A stretch of DNA of 64,000 nt, taken from assembly GCA_963702975.1 (NCBI GenBank), contig OY969775.1:62001-126000 (forward strand). The letters are read 5' to 3'. Each line of letters opens with the position of its first letter. Position 1 is the stretch's first letter. This DNA comes from Palsa-744 sp963702975. GTDB lineage: Bacteria > Actinomycetota > Thermoleophilia > Solirubrobacterales > Solirubrobacteraceae. The position numbers and the translations under genes were made by a program. Of this stretch, positions 34,716 through 43,527 are shown piece after piece. The notes beneath the pieces are model-generated. The model was not told where the DNA came from. It ran no database searches and saw only the letters and a program-made list of their open reading frames with translations.

Positions 34716-35429
34716 TCACGTGACCGTCACCGTGCCGGCCATGTAGCCGGTGCTCGCCATCGGCCCGCCGAAGCCTTCCTGGCCGCTCGCCCCTTCGCCG
34801 GCGAGCCCTTCGCCGCACGGCACGTAGCAGTGCCACACGTAGTGCCCGGGCGCGCCCGTCTTGAACTTGAAGACGATCACGTTCGGTGCCGGATATACGT
34901 GTCCGGCGACGTGTTCGGTTTCGGGAGCCTTTTCGGAGACGCCCGGCAGCGGCACGTTCACGAACAGCTGCGTCTCATGCGTGTCGGGCGGGGTCTGGAT
35001 CGTGAAGGTGTGCGCCATGTCTTCCGGATCGACCTGCCCCACCGGTTTGCCGTTGACGTACATGACGTTGCCGACCGTGCCTTTGACATGCGCGAAGAAC
35101 GGGTTGTGAACCGCGCCTCCCGTGTCGTACTGCCTGATCGTCACCGTGATGGTGCTGTATGCGGGAACCCTGATGCTGGTGCTGGGGCAGTAGGTGACCC
35201 ATTCGGGATGCGGGCCTCCCCCGGGCCCGCCGTCGCTGCCGTGGCAGGCGTAGCTGTCGGGGTAGGTGGAGAGGGAGATGCTGGGGCCGGTGGTGGCGGC
35301 CACGGCGGCCGGCTCATAGCCGAGGCCTTTGATCGAGCGCGTCCCCTCGACGAGCCCGGCGAACACCAGCAGCAGCACCACCAGCGTGGCGAGGACGCCG
35401 AGCAGCTGGCGGCCGCGCCCCGCGGGCAT
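34716..35429 (-). CDS. Membrane-anchored cupredoxin-like protein
   Basis: This 237-residue protein from the ATG at 35429 has an N-terminal anchor (LLGVLATLVVLLLVFAGLVE). The exported domain ends with the copper-site pattern HYVWHCYVPCG (Cys201, Cys205) and GGPMASTGYM (Met224, Met230), and an earlier candidate ligand His140 in MAHTFTIQ. The C-x3-C spacing recalls CuA, but the His normally between the second Cys and Met is absent. Immediate proximity upstream of ctaC suggests electron transfer to or copper handling for the oxidase. A longer reading to 35519 adds a region without domain character. Confidence 0.7.
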   Translation of the reverse strand: MPAGRGRQLLGVLATLVVLLLVFAGLVEGTRSIKGLGYEPAAVAATTGPSISLSTYPDSYACHGSDGGPGGGPHPEWVTYCPSTSIRVPAYSTITVTIRQYDTGGAVHNPFFAHVKGTVGNVMYVNGKPVGQVDPEDMAHTFTIQTPPDTHETQLFVNVPLPGVSEKAPETEHVAGHVYPAPNVIVFKFKTGAPGHYVWHCYVPCGEGLAGEGASGQEGFGGPMASTGYMAGTVTVT

Positions 35430-35771
35430 CCTACGCCCCCGCCAGAGCGTGCAGGAAGGGCAGGTCCACCGGCCCGCACCGTGCGGGGCGGGCCCTGGTG
35501 TGCGTGCTCGGAGGAGCATGAACGAGCGGTCGTGCCCGTGCTCGCAAGAGGCCCCTCATTGCAGCGACGCTATTGCCACGATCGCGCCGGGCGCATCCGT
35601 GGTTGCCCCGGATGGGCCGACCGTAGTCTCCCGCAAGTCCACGGACTAACGTCTAACTAATCGAATCCGCCCGAAAGGGAGAAGCCGGCGGGTGGCATCG
35701 CCCCGGTCCGCACGTGCGGACCGGGGCGAGCTCCGCTCATCGCTCGCGCATGGCGGCGAGCGAGCCTCTCC
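35430..35771. other. Intergenic region with large palindrome
   Basis: No gene is supported in these 342 bases. The stretch nearest the cupredoxin could extend that gene to 35519. The only strong element is the 32-bp palindrome at 35698-35729, listed separately. Confidence 0.5.
35698..35729. repeat. Perfect 32-bp palindrome downstream of the lipase gene
   Basis: Two perfectly complementary 16-base arms meet at a CACGTG centre. It lies 42 bases after the lipase stop (minus strand). The hairpin is very GC-rich, but no T-run follows on either strand, so it may be a factor-assisted terminator or a protein-binding site. Confidence 0.7.
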
Positions 35772-36731
35772 TTACAGTTCCCAGCCGTAGTTCGTGCACG
35801 TGGCCGTGAACGACGGGTTGGGGCTCGCGCTGAGCTGGTTGAGCACGTTCTGCAGCGACGGCGAGTCCTCGAACATCCCGATGTGACCCACGGGGTCTTT
35901 CGGGCACTGGTTCTGGATCGTGATGTCGGTCACGTTCGAGCCGCTGAGGAACGCGTGCTGGTAGGGCGTGACGACCTCATCGTGAGTCGTCTCGATCACC
36001 ACGTAGCGCACTCCCGAGACGACCGGTTCCCCGGAGCCGAACAGCTTCTTGATGAACGCAGAGCTTTCCTGCTGTTCGGGAAGCGACGGCGCGCCGAGGA
36101 ATTCGAGCAGGCCCGAGACGAATTCGTCCGCGAACGGGAACACTTCGACGAACTTCGTGAGCCCGTCGAGCGTCGTGCCGTGGTTGCTCGGAGCCAGGCC
36201 GATCAGCTCGTTCACCTTGGAGGCGCCGCCGAGGTTCTTGATGTAGTAGTTGGGCATCATCCCACCCTGGGAGTGACCCACGAGGTCGACTTTCGAAGCT
36301 TTGGTTTTGGACAGCACATTGTTGACGAACGACGAGAGTTCTTCCGCGGACTTTTCGATGTGCCCGAGACCGTCGATGCGCGGCCCTATGAACGGCCACA
36401 CTTCCAGCGAGGCCAGCGTCGCGCCGTAGTTGAACGCATACACGCAATAGCCTTCGTTGGCGAGCAGCGGCGCGAGCGTGACCCAGTTGGAGCCCTCGTC
36501 GGCGAGCGTCGCGTGCACGAGCACCACCGGATACGGATGCGCGGAGCTCGGCTTGCAGCCGTTGTTCGCGCCCACCACCGATTCCGGTTCCCACGTCTCA
36601 TTCCAGATGGCATCCGATATGGCGCTGCCGCCATACGGAACCGAGTACTTCGCGCTCGCGCTCGCCGGCGCGGCGACCGCGATCAGGACGGCGAACAGCG
36701 CAGCAACCATCGTTGCTCTGAGCTTCAGCAT
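35772..36731 (-). CDS. Secreted lipase/esterase (alpha/beta hydrolase)
   Basis: This 319-residue protein from the ATG at 36731 is preceded by AGAGGG. The signal peptide is MLKLRATMVAALFAVLIAVA, with cleavage near ASA. The nucleophile elbow is VDLVGHSQGG (Ser154) and the oxyanion region PVVLVHATLADEGSNW. It resembles the Lipase_2/class I.7 family of actinobacterial triacylglycerol lipases. Four or more Cys residues (GCKPSS, EGYCVYAF, NQCPKD, ATCTNYGW) could form disulphides outside the cell. The frame extends further upstream, but the signal peptide fixes the start. Confidence 0.85.
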   Translation of the reverse strand: MLKLRATMVAALFAVLIAVAAPASASAKYSVPYGGSAISDAIWNETWEPESVVGANNGCKPSSAHPYPVVLVHATLADEGSNWVTLAPLLANEGYCVYAFNYGATLASLEVWPFIGPRIDGLGHIEKSAEELSSFVNNVLSKTKASKVDLVGHSQGGMMPNYYIKNLGGASKVNELIGLAPSNHGTTLDGLTKFVEVFPFADEFVSGLLEFLGAPSLPEQQESSAFIKKLFGSGEPVVSGVRYVVIETTHDEVVTPYQHAFLSGSNVTDITIQNQCPKDPVGHIGMFEDSPSLQNVLNQLSASPNPSFTATCTNYGWEL

Positions 36732-37003
36732 TGAAATCCCTCTTCCTTTTTGTTTTCCCTCGGCCGCCGCAGACACCCTGCAGCGGGGCCCCGGCGGCCG
36801 CTCCCCTGCTCTGACGTCGCAACCATAACGACCGCGTCGGGCGCCCGTCAACACATGCGCTCGCCGGGCTGTCCCGCCATCGCTCAGAGGTGCGCCGCCC
36901 CGGCTTCGAGGGCTCGCGCGGACCTCGCGCCGAGGCTTGACAGTTGGTAGGATCGCCGGTTCCACGGGGGAGCTGCGGAGCGTCGAGTCAAGGGGAGGAT
37001 GAG

Positions 37004-38461
37004 ATGGCGGGCATGACCCGAAGGGAGCTGCTGCGGGCGGGAGCGGGAGCCGGCGTGCTGGCGCTCGGCGCCAACCCGCTGGTCCAGCAGGCGCTGGCCA
37101 AGCGCGGTCCGGGCAAGCTCACGGACATCGAACACGTGGTGATCCTGATTCAGGAGAACCGCTCCTTCGACCACTACTTCGGCACGATGCCAGGCGTGCG
37201 CGGCTTCAACGATCCGAGCGCGCGTGAGGTCTTCTACCAGCCGGGCTATCCCGAGCCGGGATACGAGGGGGTGCTGCTGCCGTTCCACCTGGACTCCGGC
37301 GCGATGCCCGGCAACCGCTGCTTCCCCGACATCACGCACGCGTGGGCACCCCAGCACGAGAGCTGGGATGCGGGCGCGATGGACGGCTTCGTGCGCACGC
37401 ACCTGGCGATCGACGGGCCCGAGGCCGGTCCGGCGACGATGGCCTACTACGAGCGCGCGGACATTCCGTACTACTACGCGCTCGCCGAAGCGTTCACCAT
37501 CTGCGACGGCTACCACTGCTCGGCGCTCGGGCCCACCCACCCCAACCGGCTCTACAGCATGACGGCGACGATCGACCCGGCAGGCATGAACGGAGGCCCG
37601 CTGGTGGAAACGCTCGGCCCACCCCAGTTCCAGCAGTTCGCGGGGCGCTTCACCTGGCCGACGATGCCCGAGCAGCTGTCGGCCGCGGGGATCAGCTGGA
37701 AGGTCTACACGGGATCGCAGCTGGGCATCTACGACAACGTGCTCAACTACTTCCAGGCCTACCAGACCGATCCCGAGCTCGCGGCCCGAGCGCTCGCGCC
37801 CGTGTACCCGCACGACTTCGTCGCGGACCTGAAAAACGGTGAACTCCCACAGGTCTCATGGGTCAATGTGTCTCTGGATCAGACCGAGCACCCCGGCTAC
37901 TCATCGGCGAAGGTCGGCGAGTTCGTGGTCGAGAGCCTGCTGATGCGCCTGCGGGCCCACCACACCTGGGAATCGACGGCGGTGTTTCTGACTTGGGACG
38001 AGAACGGCGGCTTCTTCGACCACGTGGCGCCGCCGGTGGCGCCCCCGGGCACGCCCGGCGAGTACCTGACCGTCCCTGACGTGACGGGCGCGGACGGTGA
38101 AATCAGCGGCCCGATCGGTCTCGGCTTCCGCGTGCCGATGATCGTCATGTCGCCGTTCAGCCGCGGCGGCTTCCTGTGCTCTGACACGTTCGACCACACC
38201 TCGATCCTGCGCTTCCTGGAGACGCGCTTCGGGGTCGAGGTCCCCAACCTGAGCCAGTGGCGGCGCGAAACCACGGGGGACCTGACGAGCGCGTTCAACT
38301 TCATCGAGCCCAACAACAGCGGCGGCAAGCTCCCGAAGGTCAAGCTGACCAAAGAAGAAGCCAACAAGGGCGCCTGCGAAGCGGCCGACGCCGTGGCGGT
38401 GCCACCCAACTCGTTTCCCGAAGAGGCCGCTCGCGCATGGCGCACTCCGAGCGGGCCATAG
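37004..38461 (+). CDS. Tat-exported phospholipase C/acid phosphatase family enzyme
   Basis: This 485-residue protein from the ATG at 37004 follows a strong GGGGAGGA site. The twin-arginine signal TRRELLRAGAGAGVLALGA is clear. The phosphoesterase family (PF04185) pattern is present: IQENRSFDHYFGTMPGVRGF, CSALGPTHPNRLYSMTAT and FLTWDENGGFFDHVAPP, with metal ligands implied by these blocks. Relatives hydrolyse phosphatidylcholine or other phosphoesters outside the cell. It is divergent from the secreted lipase, so the pair may jointly attack lipids. Confidence 0.88.
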   Translation: MAGMTRRELLRAGAGAGVLALGANPLVQQALAKRGPGKLTDIEHVVILIQENRSFDHYFGTMPGVRGFNDPSAREVFYQPGYPEPGYEGVLLPFHLDSGAMPGNRCFPDITHAWAPQHESWDAGAMDGFVRTHLAIDGPEAGPATMAYYERADIPYYYALAEAFTICDGYHCSALGPTHPNRLYSMTATIDPAGMNGGPLVETLGPPQFQQFAGRFTWPTMPEQLSAAGISWKVYTGSQLGIYDNVLNYFQAYQTDPELAARALAPVYPHDFVADLKNGELPQVSWVNVSLDQTEHPGYSSAKVGEFVVESLLMRLRAHHTWESTAVFLTWDENGGFFDHVAPPVAPPGTPGEYLTVPDVTGADGEISGPIGLGFRVPMIVMSPFSRGGFLCSDTFDHTSILRFLETRFGVEVPNLSQWRRETTGDLTSAFNFIEPNNSGGKLPKVKLTKEEANKGACEAADAVAVPPNSFPEEAARAWRTPSGP

Positions 38462-38487
38462 CAGCAGATGCCTGAGAGCTGAGAGGG

Positions 38488-39309
38488 CTAACCGCGCGCG
38501 AGCACCCGCAGCGCGCACGTCTCTGAGCCGCCCTCCGGGTCGAGCTGAGAGCCGTCATCGCAGAGCTCGATCCTTGCTGCGAGACCGGCGGCGACGCTGT
38601 CCTGCAGGCTCGCGGTAGCGCCCGCGCGCAGCGGGCCGGCGCGCAGCTCCAGCGCGCCGGGGGCGAGCGTGGCAGTCACGTTCAGACGGCCGGCCGCGTG
38701 CGCGGCGAGCGTCTCGGCCAGCGCCCGCACCTCGGCGATCTGCCCGCCGGAGAGCTCCGCGCGCTGCGCCAGCGCGCCCAGCGCGTGCGGCAGCACGGCC
38801 TTCACAACGCTGCCGGGGGCGAGCGACAGCGCGACCGTGCTCGCGAGCGCGGCCTCGTCGATGTGATGGCCCTGCAGCTCGCCCCCTGCGGGCGACTGCG
38901 GCGCGAGCGCGTGCGGCGTGGCGAACAGCATGCGGACCTCCGTGCCGCCGCCTTCGAGTTTGCTGAACGTCAGGCGCTGTGTGAGCGCATGCACGATCGG
39001 CATGCCGAGGCCCGTGTGCGGCTGGCTGCGCTCGCCCACGTGCGGGCGGATCCCGATGCCGCGATCGCGCACCACCACCTCGAGCGCCCCGTCGAGCACA
39101 TGGACCTCGAGCTCCAGCGGCCCCTCCAGGCCGTCGTAGGCGTGATGCACGACGTTGTTGCACGTCTCGGTGACGGCGGTGTCGATGTCGTTGGCCTCCA
39201 GCGCGTCCAGACCGAGACTCGCGCCGAGGCCGGCCAGCGCCTGGCGGATGACAGCGACGCTCTCGAGGTCGTTGGCGATGCTCATGCGGACGTTCGGAGT
39301 CGCAGGCAT
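38488..39309 (-). CDS. Anti-sigma-factor-type serine kinase (HATPase) with extra C-terminal region
   Basis: This 273-residue protein from the ATG at 39309 has a GHKL ATPase domain at residues 1-145, like SpoIIAB/RsbW: N box DTAVTETCNNVVHHAYD, G1 box VVVRDRGIGIRP, G2 box HTGLGMPIVHAL. These proteins bind sigma factors or phosphorylate anti-sigma antagonists. Residues 150-273 form a second, Ala/Leu-rich region (VVKAVLPHALGALAQRAEL) of unknown role. It is divergent from a small cysteine-rich protein with 52 bp between starts. Confidence 0.8.
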   Translation of the reverse strand: MPATPNVRMSIANDLESVAVIRQALAGLGASLGLDALEANDIDTAVTETCNNVVHHAYDGLEGPLELEVHVLDGALEVVVRDRGIGIRPHVGERSQPHTGLGMPIVHALTQRLTFSKLEGGGTEVRMLFATPHALAPQSPAGGELQGHHIDEAALASTVALSLAPGSVVKAVLPHALGALAQRAELSGGQIAEVRALAETLAAHAAGRLNVTATLAPGALELRAGPLRAGATASLQDSVAAGLAARIELCDDGSQLDPEGGSETCALRVLARG

Positions 39310-39361
39310 CGGGAGCGACCCTATACCGCCTCGCCCCGCCGACGACGGTACTCTGCGCCGG

Positions 39362-39748
39362 ATGTTTCGGAGCACACGAAATCGGCTCGATCCTCCGAGC
39401 AATTCCGCAGGCACGGCGGAGAGCCGCCCGACGGCAGACGCCTCGGCGGAGGACGGCCTCGCGAGCGAGCGAGCGCCCGATGCGAGGCAGGCGCTGACCC
39501 TGACGACGCCCTGCGCGTGCGGGCACACGCGCAGGGATCACCGCGGGTTGCGTATCGAGGTCATGGGATCGTGCCTGGAGTGCGGGTGTGAGGAGTTCCG
39601 CATCGCAGAGGAGTCGCCGGACTCTCACGAGTCGTGGGGCTCTCGCGATCAGACGATGCGGCGTATCCGGACGGCGCTCGAGCGAGTGGAGCGCCTGCAG
39701 GAGATGGCGACCAGGTTGCGCAACCGCGGGGCGCGCTCGTCGGATTAG
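39362..39748 (+). CDS. Small zinc-ribbon-like protein
   Basis: This 128-residue protein starts at the ATG at 39362. The central segment has C-A-C-G-H (TTPCACGHTRRDH) and about 20 residues later C-L-E-C-G-C (GSCLECGCEEF), which together could bind one zinc. The first 45 residues are low-complexity and polar, and the last 45 are a basic helix (QTMRRIRTALERVERLQEMATR). No named family is recognised. Adjacent and divergent to the anti-sigma ATPase, it may be a regulatory partner, which is inference. Confidence 0.6.
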   Translation: MFRSTRNRLDPPSNSAGTAESRPTADASAEDGLASERAPDARQALTLTTPCACGHTRRDHRGLRIEVMGSCLECGCEEFRIAEESPDSHESWGSRDQTMRRIRTALERVERLQEMATRLRNRGARSSD

Positions 39749-39910
39749 GCGAAGGCGGGTGGGCGCGGATCGCCGCCACCGGCGCCGCGGGTGCTCCCAC
39801 GGCGGCGCGAGGGCGCCCGGTCGGCAACCCACACCATCGACGCATCGTCTTGTCGGCGGCGCTACCGTCTGCGCACCGATGTCGCTGCCCTCAGCCATCG
39901 AGCTAGCTTG

Positions 39911-41161
39911 ATGCCGGCGCCCGCGGGCAAAATACGGACCTCCAAGCACGTTGCTTTGGACATCGCAGCACCGCACGACACAGCCGCACCCGAAGCCCGC
40001 CGCATCGTGGCAGAGCCGCCTGCGACGGGACGGCATCTGCACATCGTGTCGGTGCAGACCTCCGGCGAGCGCGGAGGCGCGGAGTACGCGAACGTCGAGT
40101 TGCTGAGCGGCCTGCGAGCCCGCGGCGCAGCGGTCAGACTGCTGAGCGACCAGCCGGCGCTCGTGAGCGGGACCGAGGTGCCGGTCACGGCGATCGAGCT
40201 CGGTCCGAAGATCAAACGCATGACCGTGCGGCGCGTGGCGCTTGGCTTTGCGCCGTGGTGGTGGCGGATGCGTCGCGCTCTGGCCCGCGAGGCTCGCCAT
40301 CGGCGCATCGACGTGACGCTCGTGCATTTCAAGAAGGAGCAGCTGATGGCGGCGCTGCTGCCGAGGCGCATGACGGGGGCGGTCGTGTGGGCGGAGTGGG
40401 GCCCGCTGCCCGAGCCGCTCACACACGGGCCGGCACGCCTGCTCTACCTCGCGGCGTCGCGTCGCGCGCGGCTGATCGTGGCTGTGTCGCAGAGCACGCG
40501 CGTGTCGCTGCTGGCCGCGGGCGTGCCCGCGCGGAAGGTGGTCGTCATCGACAACCTCGTCGACGCCGACGCGGTCGCCTTCGACGCGGCCGCGCGCGAG
40601 CGCCTTCGCGAGGCGTGGGGAGTCGACGATCAGACGTTGGTGCTCGGCTGCGTCTCGCGCCTGAGCGCGAGCAAGCGCAATGACGTGATCGTCGGCGCGA
40701 TGGCATACCTGCCCGAGCAGGTGGTGCTGGTGTTCGCGGGCGAGGGCGCGCATGAGCAGGAGCTGCGCGCACAGGCCGCCCCGTACGGCAGTCGGGTGCG
40801 ATTCCTGCCGACTCCGCGCGGCTACGTGCACGAGGTGCTCTCCGCCTGCGATCTCGCGGTGTTCGCCCCACAGCCGCTGGAGGGAGCGCCGCGCGCGATC
40901 ATCTTCGGCCAGCTGTGCGAGCGCCCCGTGATCGCGACCGCCCCGGAGGGCGCCAGGGACATGATCGCGCCGGGTACCGGCAGCATCGTCTCGCCGGCCC
41001 ACGATCCAAGCGCGCTGGCGCGGTGCATCGAGACCTACCGAGACGACCCCGAGCGGCGCGAGCGCGAGGGACGCGCGGGGCGCGCGCTGGCGCGAGCGCG
41101 CTACGACCAGGCGACCGTCCTCGACGAGTGGCTGGCGAGCCTGAGCGCGGTCACGGACTGA
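39911..41161 (+). CDS. Family 4 glycosyltransferase
   Basis: This 416-residue protein has two Rossmann-like halves of the GT-B fold. The N-terminal acceptor domain has LHIVSVQTSGERGGAEYANVELLSGL. The C-terminal donor domain has VLGCVSRLSASKRNDVIVGAM and the E-x7-E-like FAPQPLEGAPRAIIFGQLCERPVIAT. It transfers a sugar from a nucleotide donor, with inferred retaining chemistry. No membrane helix is visible. The ATG at 39911 has no clear Shine-Dalgarno. It stands alone, without other polysaccharide genes. Confidence 0.85.
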   Translation: MPAPAGKIRTSKHVALDIAAPHDTAAPEARRIVAEPPATGRHLHIVSVQTSGERGGAEYANVELLSGLRARGAAVRLLSDQPALVSGTEVPVTAIELGPKIKRMTVRRVALGFAPWWWRMRRALAREARHRRIDVTLVHFKKEQLMAALLPRRMTGAVVWAEWGPLPEPLTHGPARLLYLAASRRARLIVAVSQSTRVSLLAAGVPARKVVVIDNLVDADAVAFDAAARERLREAWGVDDQTLVLGCVSRLSASKRNDVIVGAMAYLPEQVVLVFAGEGAHEQELRAQAAPYGSRVRFLPTPRGYVHEVLSACDLAVFAPQPLEGAPRAIIFGQLCERPVIATAPEGARDMIAPGTGSIVSPAHDPSALARCIETYRDDPERREREGRAGRALARARYDQATVLDEWLASLSAVTD

Positions 41162-41296
41162 GCGACCGCGCGGGACTCGGCGCCGTGCGACCAGGCTGCC
41201 TGGCGGTGGGTGCGTGGGGCCATGTAGACCCCACGCACTCCTGCAATGACGATCACGACGACGAACTCGTATCCGTAACCCAAACCGCCTAGTCCA

Positions 41297-42220
41297 CTAC
41301 CAGGGCAGTGGTTCTTCGCTTACGCAGGGTGGCGCACTCCTTCCTTCAGAAACAGCGCCTATCTCATTGCAGTCCCTGATCTCAATCTTTGAGCGATCCT
41401 TGGTCATGTAGATATTGCGGAACGTGATGTTATAGGTGCCGGTGATGTTCCATGTTGCTCCGCCGTTCACGGAGTATTCGGTTACGAGATCCTGTTCACC
41501 GATTTTTTCCGCGAAGCCCACCTTCTTCTCGCGGCTCATTTTGCCGGCTGGGGTGACCACGCCGCTGATATGGCCACGGTACCGGAACATGACTGCGGGT
41601 AGATGGCGGACGGGGTTCCCTGCACATTCGAAGATAGCCAGGTATGGATAGTAAGGGGAGCCTTCTGGGGCAAAGTATGCATTCCATACTTCACCTTCCA
41701 GAGGTTGAAGTCCACCGGCCCCCAGCGTTCCGTGGTCGATCAGGTAGGTGTCGCTGAACCACGCGATCTTTCCTTCTGGCTCTCCAACGCCCGTGCACTT
41801 TCCTCCAGTGACGTTGAGCGTGCAGCGTTTGAACACGATTGTGTCCACGTTGTACTGCGCGCCGAGAATGGTGCCTTCGGGAACGTTTTTTACGCATATG
41901 ACCGTGCCGGCTTCCGACCACAGCTCGGACGGCCCAGACTCTTCCGCGCCCTGCGCAGCGCTCGGGTATTCAAAGGCTTCCGCCGTTACCCCGGGCTGGC
42001 CAATCCCAGTGCGGCCGGGCCACCATTTGAACTCGCCCCGTCTTCCCGGATTTGGTGAATTTGTACAGGCACGGTCATTCCAATTGCCGGTGTGATACCT
42101 GCCCACCTTTTCTGTTTTCAAACAGACGCCATATTCCCCTGCGTATGCCGACGACGTGGCTATCGCCACGAATGTGACCATCGCTACGAGGCACAGCCCG
42201 GTAAGGCTAATGCGTTTCAT
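41297..42220 (-). CDS. Secreted protein of unknown function
   Basis: This 307-residue protein has a clear signal peptide (MKRISLTGLCLVAMVTFVAI, cleavage after AYA at about 27). The mature part contains Cys at regular intervals (YGVCLKT, DRACTNS, VICVKN, KRCTLN, GKCTGV, FECAGN, RDCNEI, PPCVSE), suggesting disulphides. It is rich in aromatic and Gly residues without a recognised domain. Base composition is markedly less GC-rich than the neighbours. A 17-bp tandem duplication carrying two Shine-Dalgarno sites precedes the start. Confidence 0.75.
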   Translation of the reverse strand: MKRISLTGLCLVAMVTFVAIATSSAYAGEYGVCLKTEKVGRYHTGNWNDRACTNSPNPGRRGEFKWWPGRTGIGQPGVTAEAFEYPSAAQGAEESGPSELWSEAGTVICVKNVPEGTILGAQYNVDTIVFKRCTLNVTGGKCTGVGEPEGKIAWFSDTYLIDHGTLGAGGLQPLEGEVWNAYFAPEGSPYYPYLAIFECAGNPVRHLPAVMFRYRGHISGVVTPAGKMSREKKVGFAEKIGEQDLVTEYSVNGGATWNITGTYNITFRNIYMTKDRSKIEIRDCNEIGAVSEGRSAPPCVSEEPLPW

Positions 42221-42223
42221 CTC

Positions 42224-42257
42224 TTGTCTCCTAACATGTCTTATCTCCTCACATGTC
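42224..42257 (-). repeat. 17-bp tandem duplication containing the ribosome-binding site
   Basis: Two adjacent 17-bp units (42224-42240 and 42241-42257) differ at two positions, and each includes AGGAG on the minus strand. The proximal AGGAG is seven bases before the ATG at 42220. The unit also contains ATG, which opens a six-codon reading frame (MLGDKR) from 42237 whose stop overlaps the main start as ATGA. Confidence 0.7.
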
Positions 42258-42705
42258 TGGGCTGCCCGAGCGCCCAGATCTCATTCACGCGGTGCTAGGC
42301 GGTTTCATTTCGACCCTTGACGCGTGGTCGGCCCCTCGACACCGAGCATGGGCTGTGATTGACGACACCGAGCAGTAGCGCGCCCAAGGCGACCATACTG
42401 GCCCACGTACGGTGATGTTTATTACTGGCGTAATGTACCACCCGGGGCCCACCTAATCAGCGAAATCGTGATTTTAGAATCGCGGCCGAGTTCGGAAAAG
42501 TTCGCAGAGAGCGACAAACTCCACATGGTTCGAACACATGTGTCTCCGCCGCTTTGTTCGCTTAGCGGTGGCGGCCCCCGCCGGAGGAGCCGCGGCCTCG
42601 GCGAACGTTGGCTCACGCGTCTCGCGGACCACGAGCTCGGCGAAGTCGATGCCCTGGCCGGCCAAGCGGCCGCTATCGTGCACCGAAGACCAGGAGCTGA
42701 CCGCG
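42258..42705. other. Intergenic region without supported gene
   Basis: About 450 bases of lower GC separate the secreted protein from the HAD gene. An open frame joins the HAD gene from 42538, but it lacks domain character and a ribosome-binding site. Nothing else is recognised. Confidence 0.4.
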
Positions 42706-43527
42706 ATGACCGAGCTACCGATCAAGGCCCTACTCGCCGACGTGGATGGCACGCTGGTGACGCAGGAGAAGGTTCTGAGCGAGCGGGCGATCGCGGCGGT
42801 CGGGGCCCTGCGCGAGCAGGGCATCGAGTTCGCGTTGACCAGCGGCCGTCCTCCCCGCGGCATGTCGATGCTGGTCGAGCCGCTTGCTCTGACCACGCCG
42901 ATCGCGGCCTTCAATGGCGGGCTGATCGTTCGCCCGGACATGTCGGTTCTGGAGCAGAAGACGATCCCCGCAGCGGTCGTGGGCCCGGCAATCGAGCTGC
43001 TATCCGCCGCCGGGCTCGACGTGTGGCTGTATAGCGGCGCCGACTGGCTCGTTCGCGACCCCAATGCTTCCCACGTGGACCGGGAGGCGAGCACGGTGAA
43101 GTTCGGGCCGACAGTGGTGAACGGCTTCGACGCCGTCAAGGACGTCGCCAAGATCGTGGGAGTCTCCGACGACCACGACCTGGTGGCGACGACCACGGAG
43201 CAGGCGCGCGAGAAGTTCGGCGACCACGTGTCCGCTGCGCAATCCCAGCCCTACTATCTGGACGTCACCCACCCTCACGCGAACAAGGGCGAGGTCGTCA
43301 ACTACCTCTCCACGTATCTCGGCATTCCCGGCAGCCAGTTCGCGACGATCGGCGACATGCCCAACGACGTCCTCATGTTCGCCCGCTCCGGCCTCAGCAT
43401 CGCGATGGGCAACGCGAGCCCGGAGGTGCAGCGTGCCGCCCGGCGCGTGACCGCCTCCAACGAGCAGGAGGGGTTTGCAAAGGCGATGGAGCGCTTCGTG
43501 CTGCGTGGAGCGGCACACGGGAAATAG
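42706..43527 (+). CDS. HAD-superfamily phosphatase, Cof type
   Basis: This 273-residue protein from the ATG at 42706 has motif I LLADVDGTLV (nucleophile and acid Asp), motif II FALTSGRPPRGM, and the IIB cap domain at about 85-190. The late motif III/IV block is HANKGEVVNYL, then TIGDMPNDVLMFARSGLSIAMGNA. Such enzymes remove phosphate from sugar phosphates or similar small molecules using magnesium, with the specific substrate unknown. It stands alone. Confidence 0.9.
   Translation: MTELPIKALLADVDGTLVTQEKVLSERAIAAVGALREQGIEFALTSGRPPRGMSMLVEPLALTTPIAAFNGGLIVRPDMSVLEQKTIPAAVVGPAIELLSAAGLDVWLYSGADWLVRDPNASHVDREASTVKFGPTVVNGFDAVKDVAKIVGVSDDHDLVATTTEQAREKFGDHVSAAQSQPYYLDVTHPHANKGEVVNYLSTYLGIPGSQFATIGDMPNDVLMFARSGLSIAMGNASPEVQRAARRVTASNEQEGFAKAMERFVLRGAAHGK

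Noticed and set aside
42538..42705. N-terminal extension of the HAD phosphatase
   Set aside because: Lacks homology character. The HAD motif I begins about seven residues after the ATG at 42706, as is usual for the family.
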